Positions 47,179 through 54,061 of a stretch of 64,000 bases of DNA are shown piece by piece (position 1 is the first letter of the stretch; each line of letters begins with the position of its first letter). The stretch is from Pseudoalteromonas sp. Z1A8 (lineage in GTDB: Bacteria > Pseudomonadota > Gammaproteobacteria > Enterobacterales > Alteromonadaceae). The notes under the pieces were generated by a model. It was not told where the DNA came from. It saw only the letters and a list, made by a program, of their open reading frames with translations, and ran no database searches. The position numbers and the translations under genes were made by a program. Where the stretch lies: assembly GCF_011378855.1 (NCBI RefSeq), contig NZ_WTLB01000001.1:124001-188000 (forward strand). Direction: 5' to 3'.

Positions 47179-47244
47179 CCATCCGACAATTAATTTATGA
47201 ATATAAATAAGCGATTATTACGTTGGCATAGCTTTGTCAGATGG
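47179..47244. repeat. Imperfect inverted repeat upstream of the toxin-antitoxin module
   Basis: CCATCCGACAA (47179-47189) and TTGTCAGATGG (47234-47244) are inverted copies with one difference, about 44 nt apart. Further similarity lies at TGGC/GCCA flanks. They sit in the 323-nt gap between the antitoxin and Gre-family genes, which has no gene. They may be the ends of a decayed small element or a transcript hairpin. Confidence 0.35.
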
Positions 47245-47267
47245 TGTTCTCTTAAAAAACCAAAGCT

Positions 47268-47744
47268 TTATAAGATCTCTACCACCACGTATTCGTGAAC
47301 TTTACCTGCAATTGTTAACGTAATTTCATCATCAATCTGTTTATTTAATAACTGCTTACCCATTGGTGCGCCGGGTGTTACAACGGCAATGGAATGCTGT
47401 TTAACGTTTACGGTTAAACCACCAGCGGCTGGGCCTAAATAAAACCATTTTTGCGCTGCGTTATCATCTTCTAAACACACCAGCGAGCCGATAGCTATTT
47501 TGTCGGTTGGTTTTTCGTTAAAAGCAGGCTCAAACAATTCTATGCTTTTATAGCAATCGTTTACGCGCTGGGCTTGGCCTTGTGCTAAATAAGCGGCTTC
47601 GAGCCCTAGGGTATCGTATTTATTTTCTGCTATGTTTTCTTCATGTGTGGCGGTGTCGTGCGCAGTTTTTGCCGCTACTTTTGCTGTTGTAAGCTGCGCT
47701 TCTAGTGCAAAACGAAGATGTTCGATAACGTGGGCTTTATTCAT
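47268..47744 (-). CDS. GreA/GreB-family elongation factor-like protein
   Basis: A 158-residue protein with the two-part Gre layout: an N-terminal helical arm (about residues 1-75; HLRFALEAQLTTAKVAAKTA, with many Ala) and a C-terminal FKBP-like domain (IAIGSLVCLEDDNAAQKWFYLGP, VTPGAPMGKQLLNKQIDDEI). True GreA/GreB carry two acidic residues at the arm tip that reach the RNA polymerase active site; here the tip region (HEENIAENKYDTLGLEAAYL) retains acidic residues, though its exact position is uncertain. It is probably a Gre paralogue that binds the polymerase secondary channel. It is monocistronic. Confidence 0.8.
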   Translation of the reverse strand: MNKAHVIEHLRFALEAQLTTAKVAAKTAHDTATHEENIAENKYDTLGLEAAYLAQGQAQRVNDCYKSIELFEPAFNEKPTDKIAIGSLVCLEDDNAAQKWFYLGPAAGGLTVNVKQHSIAVVTPGAPMGKQLLNKQIDDEITLTIAGKVHEYVVVEIL

Positions 47745-47865
47745 GGGGATTAATACAATACAGGCTGTAAAAAATAAGGCAGTTAGTTTAACATTTTTGC
47801 GGGACTTAAAACCATTGTTTTAAACCCCGCAAGGTTGGTTGGAGTATTAGCGGGGTTTTAATAAG

Positions 47866-47915
47866 CATTAAACAAGCAAAGAGTCGTTTATTGGTTGGTG
47901 CAGCTCTTTGCTTGT
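47866..47915 (-). terminator. Hairpin after secF
   Basis: ACAAGCAAAGAG (47872-47883) and CTCTTTGCTTGT (47904-47915) form a perfect 12-bp stem with a 20-nt loop, followed by a short U-run on the minus strand. It begins 15 nt after the secF stop and probably ends the secDF transcript. Confidence 0.6.
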
Positions 47916-47930
47916 GCTTTATTTAAAACC

Positions 47931-48866
47931 TTATGGCATATCTAATAATGTTTGCGTGTGGGCATCTACTTTAACTTCGTAGTTTTTAGCGCTTAAACCC
48001 AATAGTTCTGGCAAGGTTGCCGCTATACAAATAGACGAAAACGTACCCACTACAATGCCGGTAAATAATGCAATAGCAAAGCCTTGCAGTGGTGCGCCTG
48101 CAAGTAGCCAAACGCTGGCAACCGTTGCAAGTGTGGTACCCGACGTTATTAAAGTGCGTGTTAACGTACTTTTAATCGCATTATTAATAATAGTCGCAGG
48201 GCTAAGTACATTATTTGATTGAACACGTAAAAGCTCGCGCACTCTATCTCCCACTATTATTGAGTCGTTAAGTGAGTAACCAATAATAGCCAGTAAGCTG
48301 GCCAGTACAGTTAGGTTAAACTCAATTTGTAATAGTGAAAATAACCCAAGTACGAGTATCAAATCGTGCACTAGCGCAACCACAGAGCCAACAGCTAAGC
48401 GCCATTCAAAGCGAACTGCAAGGTAAAGCATTACCGCAATCATTGCAGTAAACATGGCTAAACAGCCTTGATCAAATAACTCATCGCCTACTTGTGATCC
48501 AATATAAGCCGATGATAATACCTGTGCGTTTATATCATCGTTTTGTGTAACGGCGCTTTGCCAATCAAGGCTATTAGCTGTTGTTGATGTAGTTGGCGCT
48601 TCTCTTAATTGAAAATGGCTATTACCTTGCGCGGTTAGCTCAAACTCACCGTTGTGATTTTTAGCAATAAACGATTGAAGCTCTTTTAGCTCAACACTTT
48701 GGCTGGTTGTAAACTCAGTTAAATAACCGCCGGTAAAATCCAGGCCGAAATTTAGCCCTTTTTGCGTAAGCGTAAATACCGATAGCAGCACTAAAATAGC
48801 ACTTAAAAGCATACCCATAAAACGTAAACGTGTACCCTTTTCACCTTTCAAAAAAGTGTTAAGCAT
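47931..48866 (-). CDS. secF: Protein translocase subunit SecF (second-copy type)
   Basis: A 311-residue inner-membrane protein with six helices. The first periplasmic domain begins after QKGLNFGLDFTGGYLTEF; the family stretches IGYSLNDSIIVGDRVRE (with the proton/sodium-path Asp) and STLTRTLITSGTTLATV are present. SecF forms a complex with SecD that uses the cation gradient to pull secreted proteins across the membrane. It overlaps secD by 8 nt. yajC and tgt are absent upstream, so this is probably an extra secDF copy of the kind seen in marine Vibrio (SecDF2), here following a VemP-like gene. Confidence 0.93.
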   Translation of the reverse strand: MLNTFLKGEKGTRLRFMGMLLSAILVLLSVFTLTQKGLNFGLDFTGGYLTEFTTSQSVELKELQSFIAKNHNGEFELTAQGNSHFQLREAPTTSTTANSLDWQSAVTQNDDINAQVLSSAYIGSQVGDELFDQGCLAMFTAMIAVMLYLAVRFEWRLAVGSVVALVHDLILVLGLFSLLQIEFNLTVLASLLAIIGYSLNDSIIVGDRVRELLRVQSNNVLSPATIINNAIKSTLTRTLITSGTTLATVASVWLLAGAPLQGFAIALFTGIVVGTFSSICIAATLPELLGLSAKNYEVKVDAHTQTLLDMP

Positions 48867-50697
48867 GTGCTTTTACTCCTGCTTTTTTACCCATTTTTAA
48901 ATACAACGTTTGGCTTAATATTTTTGATACGTACACACCTGTAAATACAGACGTTAAAAGCCCCAGTGCGAGTGTAATGGCAAAACCTTTAACGGGCCCA
49001 TAGCCTATGCCGTATAAAATAAGTGCGGTGATCATGGTGGTTATATTGGCATCAAATATTGTATTTGCGGCTTGTTTATACCCCTCTTGAATAGCCTGAT
49101 ATGGTGCACGGCCTTGGCGACGTTCTTCTTTAATGCGTTCAAATATTATTACGTTAGTGTCTACCGCCATACCTATGGTTAGCACCAGGCCTGCAATACC
49201 CGGAAGCGTTAACACAACCCCTGGTAATAATGACATTAAGCCCACAAGCGACGTTAAATTTAATATAAGTGCTACATTTGCAATAAGGCCTAAACGGCGA
49301 TACCAAAGCGCCATAAATGCAAGCGTAATACCCATACCTAACATAAGCGCGGCTAAGCCATTACTTATGTTTTCGCTGCCAAGGCTTGGCCCTATTGTTT
49401 GTTCGTGCACAATTGTAACGGGCGCGGTAAGCGAGCCTGCACGGAGTAACAATGCCAGATCGGCTGCCGCTTGTTGGCTTTTCATATTGGTAATACTAAA
49501 ACGCGAACTTAAATGCTGAGCAATATTAGCAACATTAATAACTTCGCTTTTTTTAACTACTTCGCCTTTAGCGTTTTGAGAATACTCAGAGTAAACCGTC
49601 GCCATTGGCTTACCAATATTGGCTTTTGAAAACGTCGACATTGCATCGCCGCCTTGGCCGTCTAGGCTAAGTTGAACAAGTGGTTTACCCCAATCGTCGC
49701 GGCCTATGTTTGCATTATTAATATGGTCCCCTGTAAAAATTGGCACAGGATCGAGCTTTATCGTTCCGCCCGATTGCATATTAAATGTTTGTCCGCCTAT
49801 TTCTTTTAATTGATAAAAACCAAGCGATGCAGTTGCACCAATAATACGTTTTGCTTCGGTTGGATCTTGCACACCTGGTAGCTCTATACGAATGCGATGT
49901 TTGCCTTGTTGCTGTGTTACCGCTTCGGTAATACCTAACTCTTCAATACGTGAACGAAGAGTTGTAAGGGTTTGCCCCATTACTTCTTTATCAAACGCAC
50001 TGCGGCCTTGCTCTGAATAACTAAATTTGGCAGTTTTAACGCTGCCGTTATTGCTTGTTACAACGGCTAAATTAGCAAAGCGGCTTTGTAGCTCTTCAAT
50101 AACAGGGGTTAACTTGTCGGTTGCATTAGGCAATGCGTTTATTTCAAACCCGTGCTGAGTTTGCTGCGCTTTTACGCCATGTGCTTTTTGTTTAATAATG
50201 ATTGATTTAGCTTGTTGATACGCACTAACTAATTGCTCATCAACGGCTTTGTCTAAATCTACGTCTAGTACAAATAACACACCGCCATTTAAATCAAGGC
50301 CCAGCTTTATTGGTGATAAACCAAAATCTTGTAACCATGTAGGGCTGGTTGCATGCTCAACAATTTTTACTTGCGTGTTTGGGTATTGCGCTTTTATAGC
50401 CGCTTGCGCCTGAGCGCTTTTAGTTGGCTCGTTTAAAAGTACATTAATAGTTGATTGTTTATCTACGCCCTGCTCAACCTCTAACCCTTGGTTATTTAAA
50501 AAGGTAACTAGGGTTTTAGTGCTCGGTAAAGATTGTGTTTCGCTGTGCGGAGCAGTACTGATGTGCAACCACGATTTATTTGGATATAGGTTTGGTAATG
50601 CGCTAATAGCTAATAATACCAATACTATTAGCATGGCTATATAGCTTAATTTGAACTTAGCCGTAGACGGCTTTTTATCTTTTTTAAAACTTAACAT
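48859..50697 (-). CDS. secD: Protein translocase subunit SecD (second-copy type)
   Basis: A 612-residue protein (E. coli SecD 615). One N-terminal helix (about residues 14-33), a large periplasmic domain (P1, with LGLDLNGGVLFVLDVD and QGKHRIRIELPGVQDPTEAK) and five C-terminal helices; the conserved Asp is in TIGMAVDTNVIIFERIKEE. It acts with SecF late in protein export. Its Shine-Dalgarno TAAGGA lies 6 nt before the ATG, next to a 7-bp hairpin, and is complementary to TCCTTA just after the stop of the VemP-like gene 110 nt upstream. Translation is therefore probably controlled by stalling on that gene. Confidence 0.94.
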   Translation of the reverse strand: MLSFKKDKKPSTAKFKLSYIAMLIVLVLLAISALPNLYPNKSWLHISTAPHSETQSLPSTKTLVTFLNNQGLEVEQGVDKQSTINVLLNEPTKSAQAQAAIKAQYPNTQVKIVEHATSPTWLQDFGLSPIKLGLDLNGGVLFVLDVDLDKAVDEQLVSAYQQAKSIIIKQKAHGVKAQQTQHGFEINALPNATDKLTPVIEELQSRFANLAVVTSNNGSVKTAKFSYSEQGRSAFDKEVMGQTLTTLRSRIEELGITEAVTQQQGKHRIRIELPGVQDPTEAKRIIGATASLGFYQLKEIGGQTFNMQSGGTIKLDPVPIFTGDHINNANIGRDDWGKPLVQLSLDGQGGDAMSTFSKANIGKPMATVYSEYSQNAKGEVVKKSEVINVANIAQHLSSRFSITNMKSQQAAADLALLLRAGSLTAPVTIVHEQTIGPSLGSENISNGLAALMLGMGITLAFMALWYRRLGLIANVALILNLTSLVGLMSLLPGVVLTLPGIAGLVLTIGMAVDTNVIIFERIKEERRQGRAPYQAIQEGYKQAANTIFDANITTMITALILYGIGYGPVKGFAITLALGLLTSVFTGVYVSKILSQTLYLKMGKKAGVKAHA

Positions 50698-50807
50698 GTT
50701 TAATCCTTACTATCAGCCATTAGCTGATAACGTACTTTTTAAAAGCACAATTAATCTGCAGGCTAAAACTTTAAAAGTTAAAACCTAATAAAATTAAATA
50801 AGGAAAA
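50698..50807 (-). promoter_or_regulatory. vemP-like/secD intergenic RNA with masked secD Shine-Dalgarno
   Basis: Reading the minus strand, TCCTTA (50804 to 50799) begins three bases after the VemP-like stop codon. The secD Shine-Dalgarno TAAGGA (50709 to 50704) is its exact complement, and a hairpin TATCAGC/GCTGATA (50729-50723 with 50717-50711) lies between them, directly before the Shine-Dalgarno. A ribosome paused at the end of the upstream gene would cover TCCTTA and leave the secD site free. This is the same logic as VemP-secD2 and SecM-secA; pairing is seen, regulation is inferred. Confidence 0.65.
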
Positions 50808-51269
50808 TTAAGCGTGGTAGGTAGTTACGGCAGTGTAGAGTAAGTTAACGTCTTTCCAGCCACTCAAGCGCGACTTTTTACTATTAGTAACAAACGTGTA
50901 CCAAGGCTGTATAGGATTAACAGCGCGTGGTTTTAAAAATATATGCCTAACAAGGTTTTGAGCAAAAAATTCAAAAACAACATCGTATTCAGACTCACTT
51001 TGAACAGTGTGCAAAAACAATGATGAATTATTGGCAGTTAACCGTGGTTGGTGCGCGTCAAAATCGGTTTGATGCGTTTTTTTATGCTGCGTAGTATCTA
51101 CAGACTTAGTAATAGGCTGTATCTTAGTTAAATCGCCAATATCAGTAAGCGAAACCTGCGTACTAACAGTAATATTTAAATTTTGTGAGGCGTCCATAGC
51201 ATTGCTTTGCACACTAAAAAGTGCAGCAAGTAGCAAAAAGGCAGTTAAAAACACTCTAAATTTAAACAT
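50808..51269 (-). CDS. VemP-like secreted arrest peptide upstream of secDF
   Basis: A 153-residue exported protein. It has a signal peptide (MFKFRVFLTAFLLLAALF, cleavage probably after SNA at about residue 24), a polar Thr/Gln-rich middle with no known domain, and a C-terminus whose SGWKDVNLLYTAVT (Ser136-Thr149) resembles, as I recall it, the arrest core SGWKETNAMYVALN of Vibrio VemP. Length (VemP about 159), signal peptide and position just before secD-secF also agree. VemP stalls its ribosome until the nascent chain is pulled by the Sec machinery, so poor export raises SecDF2 synthesis. Similarity outside the tail is low; the call rests on tail, layout and RNA pairing. Confidence 0.75.
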   Translation of the reverse strand: MFKFRVFLTAFLLLAALFSVQSNAMDASQNLNITVSTQVSLTDIGDLTKIQPITKSVDTTQHKKTHQTDFDAHQPRLTANNSSLFLHTVQSESEYDVVFEFFAQNLVRHIFLKPRAVNPIQPWYTFVTNSKKSRLSGWKDVNLLYTAVTTYHA

Positions 51270-51377
51270 TCACGTTTTAAAACTAAAATAAGGGATGCGT
51301 AGTATATAAGGGCTAGTATTTGAAATACAATAGCCCTTAGCTATTTACTATCTAATTTAATTTTACTGAGACTTTTA

Positions 51378-53156
51378 ATGCGCCCCAGACAAAGCAGTGA
51401 AAAACGACCAGACGCGATGAATTTACGCCAAAGTGTAAAAACACTGTGGCCCTACCTTACAAAATTTAAAGGCCGTGTTTTTATTGCACTTATGGCGCTT
51501 ATAGGCGCAAAAGGTGCCACGCTTTTAATGCCTTGGGCACTTAAAGAAATAATAGACTCGGTTGATAAGTCGATTAACCCACTGCTAGTTATTCCCGCTT
51601 TATTGTTATTGATGTACGGCGCGCTGCGTTTTGCTAGCGTGTTTTTAGGTGAAATAAGAGATGCTGTATTTTCGCGCGTAACCGAGCACGCCATGCGTGA
51701 TATTGGTTTAAAAGTATTTAAGCATTTGCACTCGCTTGAGCTGGCTTTTCATTTAGACAGGCAAACTGGCGGTATTAGCCGCGATATAGAACGCGGTACT
51801 AGCGGGTTAAGTTTTTTAATGCGTTTTTTAATGTTTAACATTGTGCCTACTTTGTTTGAAATACTGACCGTTGCGATTATTTTTGGCACGTTGTTTTCTG
51901 TTTGGTTTGCGCTTATTACATTACTGGCCGTCGCTATTTATATTACTTTTACTGTGGTGGTTACTCAGTGGCGAAACCGCTTTATTAGAGAAGCAAATGC
52001 TGCCGACAATCAAAGTAATACCCGCGCCATAGACAGCCTACTTAATTATGAAACTGTAAAATATTTTAATAATGAGCAGTTTGAAGCAAAAACATACGAC
52101 ACCTTTTTAGCAAACTGGGAAAAAGCCCGTTTAAAAAATAGAATGTCCTTGCTCGCCCTTAACTCAGGCCAAGCGCTTATTATTGCTTGTGCTATTACCG
52201 CGTTAATGTGGTTGGGCTCAACCGAGGTAGTTGCGGGTACACTCTCTATTGGTGAACTTGTGATGATTAACGCATATATGATTCAGCTATTTTTACCGCT
52301 TAACTTTTTAGGTTTTGTGTACCGCGAAATAAGACGCGCACTAACCGACCTTGAAAATATGCTTGGGCTACTTAACAAAAAACCACAAATAACCGATGCA
52401 CTTAATGCAAAAGAGCTCAATATTAGCCAAGGTGAAATAACATTTAATAATGTAAGTTTTAGTTACGATGCGCATCGCCCTATTCTTAATAACCTTAGCT
52501 TTAGTGTTAAAGCAGGCAGCAAAGTAGCCATTGTTGGAGCCAGTGGAGCTGGTAAAAGCTCATTAGCCCGACTGCTTTATCGTTTTTATGACGTAAGCGG
52601 TGGTGTAATTAGTATTGATAATCAAGCAATAAATTCAGTAACACTTAATAGTTTACGAAAAGCCATTGCAATAGTCCCGCAAGATACTGTGCTATTTAAT
52701 ACCACTATTCGTGAAAATATTGCTTACGGTAGACCATCAGCAAGCAATGCAGAAATTGATGAAGCGATTGCTATGGCGCATTTAAAAGACTTTATAGCAA
52801 CTCTTGATAAAGGCGATAAAACACTGGTTGGCGAACGTGGTTTAAAAGTATCCGGCGGCGAAAAACAGCGTATTGCTATTGCGCGCGCTATTTTGAAAAA
52901 GTCCCCTATTTTAATTTTTGATGAAGCGACTTCTGCTCTCGACTCTCATTCTGAGCAAGCAATACTCGCAGCAATGCGTGAAGTGGCCAGTAACCATACG
53001 AGTATTGTTATTGCTCATCGCCTTTCTACTATTACCGATGCAGACACCATTATTGTGCTCAAAGCCGGACAAATTATTGAGCAAGGTAAGCACGATGAGT
53101 TACTTACTCTCGCCGGAGAATACGCCCGTATGTGGGAGCTTCAGCATAAAAAATAA
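51378..53156 (+). CDS. Atm1-type ABC exporter (fused permease and ATPase)
   Basis: A 592-residue half-transporter. Six transmembrane helices span about residues 30-310, then the ATPase domain has Walker A GASGAGKSSLARL, signature KVSGGEKQRIAIARAIL, Walker B ILIFDEATSALD and the switch His in VIAHRLSTI. The membrane-domain stretches RQTGGISRDIERGTSGLSFL and SLLNYETVKYFNNEQFEAKT are specific for the Atm1/ABCB7 group, which exports glutathione-derived compounds related to Fe-S maturation and metal tolerance. It acts as a homodimer in the inner membrane. It is divergent from the VemP-like gene; a repeat array follows its stop codon. Confidence 0.92.
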   Translation: MRPRQSSEKRPDAMNLRQSVKTLWPYLTKFKGRVFIALMALIGAKGATLLMPWALKEIIDSVDKSINPLLVIPALLLLMYGALRFASVFLGEIRDAVFSRVTEHAMRDIGLKVFKHLHSLELAFHLDRQTGGISRDIERGTSGLSFLMRFLMFNIVPTLFEILTVAIIFGTLFSVWFALITLLAVAIYITFTVVVTQWRNRFIREANAADNQSNTRAIDSLLNYETVKYFNNEQFEAKTYDTFLANWEKARLKNRMSLLALNSGQALIIACAITALMWLGSTEVVAGTLSIGELVMINAYMIQLFLPLNFLGFVYREIRRALTDLENMLGLLNKKPQITDALNAKELNISQGEITFNNVSFSYDAHRPILNNLSFSVKAGSKVAIVGASGAGKSSLARLLYRFYDVSGGVISIDNQAINSVTLNSLRKAIAIVPQDTVLFNTTIRENIAYGRPSASNAEIDEAIAMAHLKDFIATLDKGDKTLVGERGLKVSGGEKQRIAIARAILKKSPILIFDEATSALDSHSEQAILAAMREVASNHTSIVIAHRLSTITDADTIIVLKAGQIIEQGKHDELLTLAGEYARMWELQHKK

Positions 53157-53162
53157 GGGATA

Positions 53163-53896
53163 GTAGGCGTGAGTTTACCTCGCGCTTTTTGAGCCAATTT
53201 AAACAAGCGCGGCATAAAGCCGCGCCTACAAATAAATTTAAGCCCCAGCCCACGAATACATCTAAACATTGCTGTTAAAGCGTAGGCGTGAGTTTACCTC
53301 GCGCTTTTTGAGCCAATTTAAACAATCGCGGCATAAAGCCGCGCCTACAGATAAATTAAAGCCCCAGTCCATGAATACATCTAAGCATCGCTATTAACCG
53401 TAGGCGTGAGTTTACCTCGCGCTTTTTGAGCCAATTTAAACAAGCGCGGCATAAAGCCCCGCCTACAGATAAATTTAAGCCCCAGCCCACGAATACATCT
53501 AAGCATCGCTATTAACTGTCGGCTGGAGTTTACCTCGCGCTTTTAAGCTAACTTAAACAAGCGTGGCATAAAGCCCCGCCTACACATAAATTTAAGCCCC
53601 AGCCCACGAATACATCTAAGCATCGCTATTAACTGTCGGCTGGAGTTTACCTCGCGCTTTTAAGCTAACTTAAACAAGCGCGGCATAAAGCCCCGCCTAC
53701 ACATAAATTTAAGCCTCAGCCCACGAATAAATCGAAACACCAAGCTAAAGCGTAGGAGCGAGTTTACCTCGTGCTTTTAAGCTAATTTAAACAAGCGCGG
53801 CTTAAAGCCACGCCTACACATAAATTTAAGCCCCGGCCCACGAATACATCTAAGCATCGCTATTAACTGTAGGCGTGAGTTTACCTCGCGCTTTTA
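53163..53896. repeat. Tandem array of REP/BIME-like units (period 117-119 bp)
   Basis: Units start at 53163, 53282, 53400, 53518, 53635, 53752 and, partially, 53869: six full copies and a truncated seventh, differing at scattered positions. Each contains two REP-like palindromes in inverted orientation: GTAGGCGTGAGTTTACCTCG followed by CGCTT, and, on the opposite strand, GTAGGCGCGGCTTTATGCCG followed by CGCTT. Both have the form GTAGGCG, small hairpin, CGCGCTT. A conserved 50-bp linker (AAATTTAAGCCCCAGCCCAC and what follows) joins units. The pattern resembles pseudomonad REP elements mobilised by TnpA-REP transposases. No coding frame is conserved. Confidence 0.9.
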
Positions 53897-54061
53897 ATCT
53901 TGCTCTTCTTGCTTAATCTAAGCTTTATCGAGCGCTGTGGTGATTCACCTCAAAAGGTTTGTTTGTCTGATTAATATCAATAACAATCGATAAGTTAAAT
54001 ATTCGTAACAATAAAATGATTCGCACCTATTTGAATCAAAAAAGCTCCTCAGGGGAACATA

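Noticed and set aside
53163-53896. CRISPR-like array
   Set aside because: The whole 117-119 bp unit is repeated, including what would be spacers; there are no unique spacers and no cas genes nearby.
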